From Streptomyces albogriseolus (GTDB lineage: Bacteria; Actinomycetota; Actinomycetes; Streptomycetales; Streptomycetaceae), in assembly GCA_014650475.1 (NCBI GenBank), contig BMVA01000003.1, positions 186,001-250,000 on the forward strand: a DNA stretch of 64,000 bases, given 5' to 3'. The position numbers and the translations under genes are program-made. The notes under the pieces were generated by a model. The model made no database searches and had not been told where the DNA came from. It worked only from the letters and a program-made list of their open reading frames with translations. Position 1 is the stretch's first letter. Each line of letters starts with the position of its first letter. This document shows positions 45,623 through 54,591 of this stretch, in pieces.

Positions 45623-48220
45623 TCAGAGTGTCTTGCCCGTGGCGGGGCCGACGATCAGCCCGTCGCCGACACGGTCCACCCGGACCGTGTCGCCGTCCTT
45701 GATCTCGCCGGACAGGATCTCCTTGGCGAGCCGGTCGCCGATCGAGGTCTGCACCAGGCGGCGCAGCGGCCGCGCGCCGTACGCCGGGTCCAGGCCCTCC
45801 TCGGCCAGCCACTGAAGCGCCTCGGGCGTGATGTCCAGGGTGAGCCGCCGCTCGGCGAGCCGCCGGCCGAGCGCGTTGATCTGGAGCGCTGCGATCCGCT
45901 CCAGCTCGGCCTTGGTGAGCGCGGAGAAGACGACCAGGTCGTCCAGGCGGTTGAGGAACTCCGGCTTGAACGACGCCCGGACCACCTCCAGCACCTGCTC
46001 CCGCTTCTCCTCCTCGGAGCTGAGCGGGTCGACCAGGTACTGGCTGCCCAGGTTGGACGTCAGCACCAGGATGGTGTTGCGGAAGTCCACCGTGCGGCCC
46101 TGGCCGTCGGTGAGACGGCCGTCGTCGAGCACCTGGAGCAGGATGTCGAAGACCTCCGGGTGCGCCTTCTCCACCTCGTCGAGCAGCACCACGCTGTACG
46201 GCCGGCGCCGCACCGCCTCGGTGAGCTGGCCGCCCTCCTCGTAGCCGACGTAGCCGGGGGGCGCGCCGACCAGCCGGGCGACGCTGTGCTTCTCGCTGTA
46301 CTCCGACATGTCGATGCGGACCATCGCCCGCTCGTCGTCGAAGAGGAAGTCCGCGAGCGCCTTGGCCAGCTCGGTCTTGCCGACACCGGTCGGGCCGAGG
46401 AACAGGAAGGAGCCGGTGGGCCGGTCCGGGTCGGACACCCCGGCCCGCGAGCGCCGCACGGCGTCGGAGACGGCGCGCACGGCCTCGGTCTGCCCGATCA
46501 GCCGCTTGCCGATCTCGTCCTCCATGCGCAGCAGCTTCTGGGTCTCGCCCTCCATCAGACGGCCGGCCGGGATACCGGTCCAGGAGGCGACGACGTCGGC
46601 GATGTCGTCGGCGCCGACCTCCTCCTTGACCATGGTGTCCTTGGCGACCTCTTCCTCGGCCTCGGAGGCGGCCTCCAGGTCGCGTTCGACGGCCGGGATC
46701 TCGCCGTAGAGCAGCTTGGAGGCGGTGTCGAAGTCGCCGTCGCGCTGGGCGCGTTCGGCCTGGCCGCGCAGCTCGTCCAGCTTCTCCTTCAGCTCACCGA
46801 CGCGGTTGAGGGACTGCTTCTCCTTCTCCCAGCGGGCGGTGAGGCCGCGCAGCTCCTCCTCCTTGTCGGCGAGGTCGCGGCGCAGCTTCTCCAGACGCTC
46901 CTTGGACGCCTGGTCCGTCTCCTTGCTCAGCGCCAGCTCCTCCATCCGCAGCCGGTCCACGGCGCGCTGGAGCTCGTCGATCTCGACGGGCGAGGAGTCG
47001 ATCTCCATGCGCAGCCGGGAGGCGGCCTCGTCGACCAGGTCGATGGCCTTGTCCGGCAGGAAGCGGGAGGTGATGTACCGGTCGGAGAGGGTGGCCGCGG
47101 CGACCAGGGCGCTGTCGGCGATCTGCACCTTGTGGTGCGCCTCGTAACGGCCCTTGAGGCCGCGCAGGATCGCGATGGAGTCCTCGACGGACGGCTCGGC
47201 GACCAGCACCTGCTGGAAGCGCCGCTCCAGCGCCGGGTCCTTCTCGATCCGCTCGCGGTACTCGTCCAGCGTGGTCGCGCCGACCATGCGCAGCTCGCCG
47301 CGGGCGAGCATCGGCTTCAGCATGTTGCCGGCGTCCATGGCGGAGTCGCCGCCGGCGCCCGCGCCCACGACGGTGTGCAGCTCGTCGATGAACGTGATGA
47401 TCTGCCCGTCGGAATCCTTGATCTCCGCGAGCACGGTCTTCAGCCGCTCCTCGAACTCGCCGCGGTACTTGGCGCCCGCGACCATCGCGCCCAGGTCGAG
47501 CGCGACCAGCCGCTTGTTCTTCAGCGACTCGGGCACGTCGCCCTTGACGATCCGCTGGGCGAGGCCCTCGACGACGGCGGTCTTGCCGACGCCCGGCTCA
47601 CCGATCAGCACGGGGTTGTTCTTGGTACGGCGGCTCAGCACCTGCACCACCCGCCGGATCTCCTGGTCCCGTCCGATGACGGGGTCCAGCCTGCCCTCGC
47701 GGGCGGCGGCGGTCAGGTCGGTGCCGAACTTCTCGAGGGCCTTGTACTGGCCCTCCGGGTCGGGAGTGGTCACCCGGCGCGCTCCCCTCGCCTTCTGGAA
47801 GGCCTCCTGCAGCTTGTCCGCGGTGGCGCCCTGCCGGGACAGTACCTCCCCGGTGGCCCCGCCCTTGGCGGCGATGCCGATCAGCAGGTGTTCGGTGGAC
47901 AGGTACTCGTCGCCGAGGTCCTGGGCGCGGGACTGGGCGTCCGCGACGACGGCGAGCAGCTCACGGCTCGGCTGGGGCGGCGCCACCGTGGATCCGGTGA
48001 CGCTGGGCAACCCGGCGAGGACGCGCTCGGCCCCGGCGCGTACGGCGGCCTGGTCGGCGTCGACCGCGGCGAGCAGGTCCGTGATGTTCTCGTTCTCCTG
48101 CCCGGCGAGCAGGGCAAGCAGCAGGTGCGCGGGGGTGAGGTCGGGGTGCCCCTCGGTCACGGCCCGGTTGCCGGCGGCGGCCAGTGCGTCCCGGCTCCGG
48201 TTGGTCAGCTCGGCGTCCAC
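45623..48220 (-). CDS. clpB: ClpB disaggregase chaperone
   Basis: An 865-residue AAA+ unfoldase that, with DnaK, rescues aggregated proteins. N-domain, then two ATPase modules: GEPGVGKT with [13 protein letters not shown] in the first, and GPTGVGKTE with [13 protein letters not shown] in the second. A coiled-coil middle domain lies around residues 410-520. The start is GTG at 48220 with AAGGAGGAG upstream; longer frames to 48772 run into the divergent gene and are rejected. A perfect HspR operator lies 74 bp upstream. Confidence 0.97.
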   Translation of the reverse strand: MDAELTNRSRDALAAAGNRAVTEGHPDLTPAHLLLALLAGQENENITDLLAAVDADQAAVRAGAERVLAGLPSVTGSTVAPPQPSRELLAVVADAQSRAQDLGDEYLSTEHLLIGIAAKGGATGEVLSRQGATADKLQEAFQKARGARRVTTPDPEGQYKALEKFGTDLTAAAREGRLDPVIGRDQEIRRVVQVLSRRTKNNPVLIGEPGVGKTAVVEGLAQRIVKGDVPESLKNKRLVALDLGAMVAGAKYRGEFEERLKTVLAEIKDSDGQIITFIDELHTVVGAGAGGDSAMDAGNMLKPMLARGELRMVGATTLDEYRERIEKDPALERRFQQVLVAEPSVEDSIAILRGLKGRYEAHHKVQIADSALVAAATLSDRYITSRFLPDKAIDLVDEAASRLRMEIDSSPVEIDELQRAVDRLRMEELALSKETDQASKERLEKLRRDLADKEEELRGLTARWEKEKQSLNRVGELKEKLDELRGQAERAQRDGDFDTASKLLYGEIPAVERDLEAASEAEEEVAKDTMVKEEVGADDIADVVASWTGIPAGRLMEGETQKLLRMEDEIGKRLIGQTEAVRAVSDAVRRSRAGVSDPDRPTGSFLFLGPTGVGKTELAKALADFLFDDERAMVRIDMSEYSEKHSVARLVGAPPGYVGYEEGGQLTEAVRRRPYSVVLLDEVEKAHPEVFDILLQVLDDGRLTDGQGRTVDFRNTILVLTSNLGSQYLVDPLSSEEEKREQVLEVVRASFKPEFLNRLDDLVVFSALTKAELERIAALQINALGRRLAERRLTLDITPEALQWLAEEGLDPAYGARPLRRLVQTSIGDRLAKEILSGEIKDGDTVRVDRVGDGLIVGPATGKTL

Positions 48221-48293
48221 GTGTCCGTTCTCCTCCTTGGTGCCCTTCGTGACCCTCGGCGTGTTCGTGGCTGACTCTGCCAACGTCCACAAA

Positions 48294-48314
48294 CTTGAGT
48301 CTATTCCACTCAAG
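48294..48314. promoter_or_regulatory. HAIR operator (HspR binding site) upstream of clpB
   Basis: A perfect HspR-associated inverted repeat: CTTGAGT (48294-48300), 7-nt spacer, ACTCAAG (48308-48314). It lies in the gap between clpB and the divergent PPOX-like gene, so HspR may affect both. On the clpB strand its TTGAGT half resembles a -35 box, which fits repression by occlusion. Confidence 0.95.
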
Positions 48315-48352
48315 GTGCTTCCCGCGAGTGTCCCAGGGCTAAGTTCCGGGGC

Positions 48353-48769
48353 ATGACCCTCACGTATTCGGTGGATCCGGGCGATCCGGACGCCTCGTAT
48401 CTCAGCTTCTGGCGCGAGCGGCACCTGTGCACGCTGACCACGCTCCGTCCGGACGGCACGCCGCATCTGGTACCCGTCGGGGTCACCTACGACCCGGAAC
48501 AGCTGCTCGCCCGGGTGATCACCAACCGGACCAGCGCGAAGGTCCGCCACATCCGGGCGGCGGGGGACGAGGGCGCGCCCGTCGCGGTCTGCCAGGTGGA
48601 CGGCAGACGGTGGGCGACGCTGGAGGGACGCGCGCGGGTGCGCACGGAGCCGGAGCGCGTCCAGGACGCGGTGCGGCGGTACGCGGAGCGGTACGGGCGG
48701 ACGCCGGGGCCCAACCCGGACCGGGTGGTCATCGAGATCGCGCTCACGCGGGCGATGGGGCGCGGCTGA
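48353..48769 (+). CDS. PPOX-class FMN/F420-binding oxidoreductase
   Basis: A 138-residue split-barrel protein of the pyridoxamine-phosphate-oxidase-like class: [19 protein letters not shown], then [17 protein letters not shown] and [10 protein letters not shown]. Many actinobacterial members use F420 rather than FMN. The start is 39 bp from the HAIR operator of the divergent clpB, so heat-shock coupling is possible. Confidence 0.88.
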   Translation: MTLTYSVDPGDPDASYLSFWRERHLCTLTTLRPDGTPHLVPVGVTYDPEQLLARVITNRTSAKVRHIRAAGDEGAPVAVCQVDGRRWATLEGRARVRTEPERVQDAVRRYAERYGRTPGPNPDRVVIEIALTRAMGRG

Positions 48770-48874
48770 CACGTGCGCCTGAGGGCGCCTGAGGGCGCCT
48801 TGACGCGCACCGCGCGGCGACGGCTTCCGGCCATCACCCGATCCCGCCGATACCCGGAAATGTCCCCCAAAGCT

Positions 48875-48915
48875 GCAGCGGCGTCACCGTGTTCAGGTCA
48901 CGGTGACGCCGCTGC
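48875..48915. terminator. Bidirectional terminator between PPOX and Rieske-like genes
   Basis: GCAGCGGCGTCACCGTG (48875-48891) and CACGGTGACGCCGCTGC (48899-48915) form a 17-bp perfect stem with a 7-nt loop, between two convergent genes. Confidence 0.85.
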
Positions 48916-48958
48916 GGGGGGAAGCACCTGCGCGATCTTTTACGACGGGGGAATCGCG

Positions 48959-49294
48959 TCAGGCACTGCGGGGGGTGGCCGAGATGGTCCGGGGGGGCTG
49001 GGAGTCGGGCTCCACCTGCCGGTGGTCCCGCTGGTCCAGGTTCACAAAGATCATGCCGTACCGGATGGCACACCGGACGGGCTTCGGCGCTCCCCTGGGC
49101 CGGCGCAGGCACCGGTACGCCCGCACGTCGTCGTCCTCCTCGCGGGTGACGACCACGGGCTCACCGAAGACGGTCACCATCAACGAGTCACCGCTGTGGG
49201 GGATGGCGGTGACCAGGTCGATGAAGTGCCATCCGGACCGGTAGGCGGTCGCCATCTCGCGCCGGAAGGAACGATCGTCGGGTGGCGTGGTCAT
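48959..49294 (-). CDS. Truncated Rieske-like protein lacking a complete iron-ligand set
   Basis: A 111-residue protein. The pattern WHFIDLVTAIPHSGD, FGEPVVVTREEDDDVRAY and IRYGMIFVNLD resembles the N-terminal Rieske domain of ring-hydroxylating oxygenases. The first cluster motif C-x-H is CLR at 62-64 (His replaced by Arg), and the loop that should carry C-x2-H is missing, so it probably cannot hold a [2Fe-2S] cluster. The ATG is 3 nt after the stop of the upstream 68-aa peptide gene, so the two are likely co-translated. The Rieske link is my inference from pattern, not from a search. Confidence 0.6.
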   Translation of the reverse strand: MTTPPDDRSFRREMATAYRSGWHFIDLVTAIPHSGDSLMVTVFGEPVVVTREEDDDVRAYRCLRRPRGAPKPVRCAIRYGMIFVNLDQRDHRQVEPDSQPPRTISATPRSA

Positions 49295-49297
49295 CTC

Positions 49298-49504
49298 TCA
49301 GCCCCAACTGCTGTCGTCAGTGGTGCGGGGAGCCACAGGACCCCAGCTGCTGTCCGGGGGCAGGGCCGTCCCCGTCGCGATCGCTCCCCAGCTGCTGTCA
49401 GCCCGGACGTCACCCTCCGCGCCGGCCAGGCCACTCAGCACTCCGAAGGCCATGACGGCGGAGAAGGCGGCGACTAGTACCGAGCGAAGCGTTCTCTTGT
49501 GCAT
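49298..49504 (-). CDS. Secreted peptide with three DSSWG repeats
   Basis: A 68-residue precursor. Residues 1-29 form a classical Sec signal peptide (basic start, hydrophobic core, AGA cleavage site). The ~39-residue mature part contains DSSWG at 36-40, 51-55 and 64-68, the last at the very C-terminus. No cysteines. A GTG at 49522 would add six residues. Tandem short repeats after a signal peptide are typical of precursors cut into small signalling or modified peptides. It is the first gene of a two-gene minus-strand unit, divergent from LuxR-type regulators. Confidence 0.75.
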   Translation of the reverse strand: MHKRTLRSVLVAAFSAVMAFGVLSGLAGAEGDVRADSSWGAIATGTALPPDSSWGPVAPRTTDDSSWG

Positions 49505-49634
49505 GGTCGGCTTCGTCCTCACTCGAAAGTCACCCTTCCCCCGTCACATAAGACGATGGCTCATTCGGGCACGTCATGGCCACACAATCGGTGCATCATG
49601 TTCCTGCATGTTCAGGACCCTGGGGGGTGGAGAT

Positions 49635-50627
49635 TTGACTACAAATCGGACCAACGGCGCACATCCCCATGCGGTGACCGAATTGTGCGAGGCCGGGAGC
49701 AGGTTGTACGGCGACGCCCTCCGCGCGGGCCGCATCCCGCGCGCGGACGTGGAACCCGCTCCCTGCCTCATGGAACTGGCCCTGCTGCACCCCGATCCGG
49801 ACGACCCGAACTGGCTGCGGCCGGTGTCGCCGGCCGTGGCACTCGCCCAGCGGCTCAATCCCCTGGAGCGGGAAATCACGGAACGCCGGCGGATGTCGAT
49901 CGAACTCGCCGACGCGTTCGAGCCGTTCATGGCCCTCAGCGCCCAGGCGACCATGAGCACCGAATCGATGACCGTGCTGGAGGGGTTCGACCGGATCAAC
50001 GCCGCTCTCGACCTGGCCACCTCCCAGTGCCGCTCCGAGATGCTGACCGTGCAGCCCGGCGGCCGCCGCCTGGAGCACACCCTGGCCCAGGCGCTGGAGC
50101 GCGACCGGCAGATGACCGAGCGGGGGGTGCGCATCCGGACCCTTTACCAGCACACCGCCCGGCACAGCCCCGAGACGCTCGCCTACGTGGCGCGGTTCGA
50201 CACCGCGAAGGTGGAGTACCGCACCATCGACGAACTGGTGGAGCGGCTGATCATCTGCGACGAGACCGTCGCCTTCATCCCCATCCGCGAGGACCGGCAG
50301 GTGGCCCTGGAGCTGCGCCACCCGGGCCTGGTGCGCTACCTCATCAAGGTCTTCGAGTTCATGTGGACCCGAGCGGTCTCGCTCGACGCGGGCGCACCCT
50401 ACGAGCCGGCGCCGGACGGTCTCACGGAGGTGCAGCACTCCATCGCCAAGCTCCTCGTGGAGGGCCACGTGGACGAGGCCATCGCCCGCCGGCTCGGCAT
50501 GAACGTCCGCACCTGCCGGGCCCACATAGCCAAGCTGGCCGCCACCCTGGGCAGCGGCAGCCGGGCCCAACTGGGCTACCTCATCGCCCAGTCCGGGATC
50601 CTCGACGAGGACGGCGGCCCCCGGTGA
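49635..50627 (+). CDS. LuxR-type regulator 1 of a three-paralogue group
   Basis: About 330 residues. N-terminal region with LCEAGSRLYGDALRAGR, a central TrmB/PLD-like sensor-like region (LTVQPGG...LYQHTARHSPETLAYV... FIPIREDRQVALELRHPGLV), and a C-terminal LuxR HTH (EAIARRLGMNVRTCRAHIAK). The start is unsure: TTG at 49635 gives MTTNRTNG, ATG 49608 is the alternative. Its stop overlaps the next gene by 4 bases. Divergent from the DSSWG-peptide gene. Confidence 0.85.
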   Translation: MTTNRTNGAHPHAVTELCEAGSRLYGDALRAGRIPRADVEPAPCLMELALLHPDPDDPNWLRPVSPAVALAQRLNPLEREITERRRMSIELADAFEPFMALSAQATMSTESMTVLEGFDRINAALDLATSQCRSEMLTVQPGGRRLEHTLAQALERDRQMTERGVRIRTLYQHTARHSPETLAYVARFDTAKVEYRTIDELVERLIICDETVAFIPIREDRQVALELRHPGLVRYLIKVFEFMWTRAVSLDAGAPYEPAPDGLTEVQHSIAKLLVEGHVDEAIARRLGMNVRTCRAHIAKLAATLGSGSRAQLGYLIAQSGILDEDGGPR

Positions 50628-51622
50628 CCGGCGCGCCGCACGCGGAGCACGGAGCGGACGAGCTGTGCCCGGAGGGGACCGGGCTGTACGAGCGGGCCCT
50701 GCGTGAGGGCCGGCTGGACGCGGGCGAGGCCCAGGCGGCCCCCTGCGCGGTCGACCTGGGCCTGCTGCGGCCCGCCGTGGACGACCGGGACACCCTGGAG
50801 CCGCTGCCCCCGGCGGTCGCCCTGCAACGGCTGCTGCGCCGCTCCGGGGAGCGCATCGCGGCGGAACGGCGCCGCGAGGAATGGCTGGCCGAGACCTTCC
50901 ACGCGCTCATGCGCACCGGTGACGGGCCGCACGGCGAGGCGAGCACGCCCATGCTCTCGCTGCTCAGCGGCCTGGACCGGATCAACGGCGCCATCGCGCA
51001 GGCACTGGCGGAAGGCACCCGGGAAGTCCTCTGCGTCCAGCCGCCGAACCACTACCAGACGTCCGAGTACGCGAGGACGGCCCAGGCCGCGGCCATGGTC
51101 CGCGACCAGCAGTTCCTCGACCGCGGCGGCAGGATCCGGGTGATCTACCCGCACACGCAGCGGCACATCCCCCTGGTCGTCGCCCGGTACGAGCGGCTGA
51201 GGGGCGACGCCCAGGCCCGCACCATGGACGAGGTCACCGGCCGCATGATCATCGTGGACCGGACGGTCGCCTTCATCCCCGGTGACGACGAGGGGCACTC
51301 CGACATCGCGCTGGAGATCCGGCACCCGGCGGTCGTCGACTACCTGGTGAACATGTTCGACCGCTTCTGGCGCCTCGCCACCCCCATGCACCCCCAGACC
51401 GTCCAGCCGCCCTCCCTGGGCGGTGTCACGGCCCGGCAGCGGGCCATCGCGCGGCTGCTGGTCGAGGGGCACACCGACGCCGTCATCGCCGACCGGCTGG
51501 GCATGAACATCCGCACCGCGCGCGTCCACATCGCCAAGCTCGCCGCCACCCTGGGCAGCCAGAGCCGGGCCCAGCTCGGCTACCTCATCGGGCAGTCCGG
51601 GATTCTCGACCGGACAGAGTGA
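50624..51622 (+). CDS. LuxR-type regulator 2 of a three-paralogue group
   Basis: 332 residues, GTG start overlapping the stop of regulator 1 (GTGA). Same three-part layout: LCPEGTGLYERALREGR, the VQPPN/VIYPHTQRHIPLVV/FIPGDDEGHSDIALEIRHP middle, and the HTH AVIADRLGMNIRTARVHIAK. The sensor-like part has diverged more than the HTH (VQPGG became VQPPN), which suggests a different ligand. Its 3' end overlaps the convergent third regulator by 38 bp. Confidence 0.88.
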   Translation: MTGAPHAEHGADELCPEGTGLYERALREGRLDAGEAQAAPCAVDLGLLRPAVDDRDTLEPLPPAVALQRLLRRSGERIAAERRREEWLAETFHALMRTGDGPHGEASTPMLSLLSGLDRINGAIAQALAEGTREVLCVQPPNHYQTSEYARTAQAAAMVRDQQFLDRGGRIRVIYPHTQRHIPLVVARYERLRGDAQARTMDEVTGRMIIVDRTVAFIPGDDEGHSDIALEIRHPAVVDYLVNMFDRFWRLATPMHPQTVQPPSLGGVTARQRAIARLLVEGHTDAVIADRLGMNIRTARVHIAKLAATLGSQSRAQLGYLIGQSGILDRTE

Positions 51623-52616
51623 CCGCGGGGCCCCGGGGCTTGTCCAGACCCGCCTGTGCGATCCGCACCCCCAACTGCGTGCGGCTCGCGGCCCCCAGCG
51701 TCTCCGAGAGGCGGGCGATGTGCGCCCGGCAGGTGCGGACGCTGATGCCGAGGCGTTCGGCGATGACCGCGTCCTGGTGGCCCTCCGCGAGGAGCGCGGC
51801 GATGGACTGCTCGCGGTGCGAGATGCCCTCGATGCCCGTGTCGGGGAGCGGCGCGGTCAGCGGGATGGCGAGCCGCCACAGCCGCTCGAAGACGGTGCCC
51901 AGATACTCCACCAGCGCCGGATGGCGCAGCTCCAGCGCCATCGTGCGCTCGGCGTTGGCGGGGATGAAGGCGACCGTGCGGTCGAAGAGGATGAGCCGCT
52001 CGATGACCTCGTCCAGCGTGCGCGCCTCCACCGCGTCGCCCATCAGCTCCAGATAGCTGAGCAGCCCGTGCCCGTGCCGGGCGACATGGGTGTACAGGTC
52101 CCGCATCCGCACGCCCCGCCCGCGCAGCGCCATCGCCCGGTGCAGGCCCTCCGACAGCTCGGCCTCGCGCCGGATGCCGCCGGGCTGGACGGTGAGCACC
52201 TCGGTGGTGCACGCCTGCGTCGCCTCGTCCATCGCGGCCTGGATACGGGCCAGCCCGTCCAGCACACGGATCGCGGGGCCCTCCGACGATCCGCCCGCGG
52301 CCGGCACCTGGCGGCCGAGACCGGCGTACCACTCGAAGGCGGCGACCGCCGAGCCGACGCGGCGCTGACTCGCCCTCACCTCGTCGTACATGCCGCGCAG
52401 CAGCCGGGTCATGACCTCCTGCGGGGAGGTGGGGACCAGCCAGTCCATGTCGTCCGGGTCGGGGTGCAACAGGGCCAGCTCCAGCAGGCAGGGCACCCGC
52501 TCGGCCTCCCGGCGCGGCAGCCGTCCGCGCCGTACGGCCCGGGAGTACACGCGGTCCCCGGCCTCGCACAGTCGGTCAGCACCGTGCGGATGCTCGTCCG
52601 CCCCGTGCCCGGCCAT
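51585..52616 (-). CDS. LuxR-type regulator 3 of a three-paralogue group
   Basis: 343 residues on the opposite strand with the same layout: LCEAGDRVYSRAVRRGR, then VQPGGIRREAELSEGL and FIPANAERTMALELRHPALV, and HTH AVIAERLGISVRTCRAHIAR. The ATG at 52616 is preferred because sequence upstream lacks the conserved start. It overlaps regulator 2 tail-to-tail. The three genes look like duplicates kept together around the peptide locus. Confidence 0.88.
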   Translation of the reverse strand: MAGHGADEHPHGADRLCEAGDRVYSRAVRRGRLPRREAERVPCLLELALLHPDPDDMDWLVPTSPQEVMTRLLRGMYDEVRASQRRVGSAVAAFEWYAGLGRQVPAAGGSSEGPAIRVLDGLARIQAAMDEATQACTTEVLTVQPGGIRREAELSEGLHRAMALRGRGVRMRDLYTHVARHGHGLLSYLELMGDAVEARTLDEVIERLILFDRTVAFIPANAERTMALELRHPALVEYLGTVFERLWRLAIPLTAPLPDTGIEGISHREQSIAALLAEGHQDAVIAERLGISVRTCRAHIARLSETLGAASRTQLGVRIAQAGLDKPRGPAVTLSGRESRTAR

Positions 52617-52744
52617 CGCCCATCCCACCCCCGGTTCAGCGTCTTTCCGCAGCGCAACTATGCGCGGCCGGAACCTGCTGTGCAACACGGGACAGGCCGC
52701 CGTGCCGGGCCGGGGACCGGCCGGTGGCCGGATTCGTACGGGGG

Positions 52745-53851
52745 TTACTTGAGCCCGATCTCCGCGCACGCGTCCTTGAACTCGCCGGTGCAGATGTCGG
52801 ACACCTCGTAGAAGCCGTCGGCGAGGACGGTGTCCTCCAGGTTGTCCTGGGTCAGCGCGACCACCGGCACCAGCTGCGCCGGGATGTCCTGGTCGGTGGG
52901 GCTGTCGACGCGGTCGCGGGTGAGCGCGTCGAACTGGATGTCGCGGCCCTGGACCTTCGCCACGGCCATCTCCGCGGCGTTCTCGGCCTCTTCGGGGTAG
53001 GACTTGTAGACGCTCATGTACTGCTCGCCGGTCACGATGCGCTGCACGGCGGCGAGTTCCGCGTCCTGGCCGGTGATGGGCGGCAGCTTGGTGACGCCGG
53101 CGGCGCGCAGCGCCTTGACGATGCCGCCCGCCATGCCGTCGTTGGCGGAGTAGACGCCCTCGATGTTCTCCACGCCGATCTCGCCGATCGCCTCGGCCAT
53201 GTTCTTCTCGGCGTTCTTGGGGTCCCAGTCCTTGGTGTCGAAGGACTTGGCGATGGTGACCTTGCCCTTGAGCTCGGACAGCGCGCCGGCCTTGAACTGC
53301 TTGGCGTTGGGGTCGGTGGACGAGCCGTTCATCATCACGACCTTGTCGGTGATGGACAGGTCGCCGCCGAGCGCCTCCAGCAGGGAGCGTCCCTGCACCT
53401 CGCCGACCAGGGCGTTGTCGAAGGAGATGTAGGCGTCGATCGGGCCCTCGGCGAGCCGGTCGTAGGCGATGACCGGGATGCCGGCCTCCTTGGCCTTGGC
53501 GACGCTCTCCGCGATGCCGTGCGAGTCCACCGCGTCCAGCACGATGACGTCGACCTGCTTGTCGATCATGCGCTGCATCTGGGAGGCCTGCTTGTCGGCG
53601 TCCGCCTCGGCGTTGGCGTACTCGACCTTGCCCTTGTTGTCCGTGAGCGCCTCCACCTTCTTCTTGAAGATGGGGTAGTCGAACTGCTCGTAGCGCGTGT
53701 TGGCCTTCTCCGGGAGGAGCAGGCCCACCGTGATGTCGTCGCCCTTGGCGGGGCTGGCGTCGTCGCTGCTGCCCGTCGCGTCGAGCATGCCGCAGCCTGC
53801 GAGCGTGACGGACATGGAGACGGCGGCCACGGATATGGCGATACGACGCAT
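52745..53851 (-). CDS. Sugar-type ABC substrate-binding lipoprotein, orphan
   Basis: A 368-residue periplasmic-binding-protein-like lipoprotein. Lipobox SVTLAGC, with Cys lipidation, then the ITVGLLLPEKANTRYEQFD start typical of the xylose/ribose (XylF-like) group, and DVIVLDAVDSHG. No permease or ATPase gene is next to it, so it either works with a transporter encoded elsewhere or acts as a sensor. ATG 53851 is used. Confidence 0.92.
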   Translation of the reverse strand: MRRIAISVAAVSMSVTLAGCGMLDATGSSDDASPAKGDDITVGLLLPEKANTRYEQFDYPIFKKKVEALTDNKGKVEYANAEADADKQASQMQRMIDKQVDVIVLDAVDSHGIAESVAKAKEAGIPVIAYDRLAEGPIDAYISFDNALVGEVQGRSLLEALGGDLSITDKVVMMNGSSTDPNAKQFKAGALSELKGKVTIAKSFDTKDWDPKNAEKNMAEAIGEIGVENIEGVYSANDGMAGGIVKALRAAGVTKLPPITGQDAELAAVQRIVTGEQYMSVYKSYPEEAENAAEMAVAKVQGRDIQFDALTRDRVDSPTDQDIPAQLVPVVALTQDNLEDTVLADGFYEVSDICTGEFKDACAEIGLK

Positions 53852-54067
53852 GCGAGGGCTCACTTCAGGTGCGTTTTGGACGTGGGCACAGCTTTGCGGC
53901 CCATGTGACTGAAAAGCCAACGCTTCGGCGTCCATCGCGTCAAGAGGCAGCCACTTAACGAGATGGACACGACACGGGGCGCTGAACTCGTGAAAGTCCT
54001 GCGGACGGACCGCGAGGATCACCTGGACACGCAGGCATACCATAGCCACAGGTGTGGTCGTGCATAA

Positions 54068-54110
54068 GAGAAGGGGCCCGTGGGTTCGGCGAACCCACGG
54101 GCCCCTTCTC
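54068..54110 (-). terminator. Terminator of the dnaK-grpE-dnaJ-hspR operon
   Basis: A 20-bp perfect stem: 54068-54087 pairs with 54091-54110 around a GGC loop, with core GGGGCCCGTGGGTTC. It lies 24 bases past the hspR stop. Confidence 0.93.
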
Positions 54111-54134
54111 GGCGAAGTCGGCCTCGCGCGCGCG

Positions 54135-54587
54135 TCAGTCGGACTGCTGCTGGCGCTTGGGGCGCCAGACCACCAGCGCGCTGGTCTGCTGCACCTCCTG
54201 GTAGGGCACCAGGTCACGGCGGTACGAAGCGTGCACGGCGGCCTCGCGCTGACGCATGGCCGCCGCCGCGCCGTCGAGCGCGTCCTCCAGTTCGGCCACA
54301 CGGGCCTGGAGGGCGGCGACCTGGTTCTCCAGTTCGATGATGCGCTTGATTCCGGCCAGGTTGATGCCCTCGTCCTGCGACAACTGCTGCACCTGACGGA
54401 GCAGTTCGATGTCACGGGCCGAGTAGCGACGGCCCCGGCCGGCCGTACGGTCCGGCGACACGAGTCCCAGACGGTCGTACTGACGCAGCGTCTGCGGGTG
54501 CAGCCCGGAGAGCTGGGCCGCCACCGAGATGACGTAGACCGGGGTGTCCTGGGTCAGTTCGTACGGGTTGCGTCGACGGCCGTCCAT
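54135..54587 (-). CDS. hspR: HspR heat-shock repressor
   Basis: A 150-residue MerR-like repressor of the dnaK and clpB units, binding HAIR sites with DnaK as co-repressor. HTH in YVISVAAQLSGLHPQTLRQY, then GRGRRYSARDIELL and a coiled-coil tail. The ATG at 54587 is 4 bp past the dnaJ stop. The C-terminal DDD-type or basic tail (RPKRQQQSD) is short. Confidence 0.96.
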   Translation of the reverse strand: MDGRRRNPYELTQDTPVYVISVAAQLSGLHPQTLRQYDRLGLVSPDRTAGRGRRYSARDIELLRQVQQLSQDEGINLAGIKRIIELENQVAALQARVAELEDALDGAAAAMRQREAAVHASYRRDLVPYQEVQQTSALVVWRPKRQQQSD

Positions 54588-54591
54588 CGCA

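Noticed and set aside
46160-48274. 704-aa frame antisense to clpB
   Set aside because: Mirror of clpB codon bias; low-complexity Leu/Gly/Val content.
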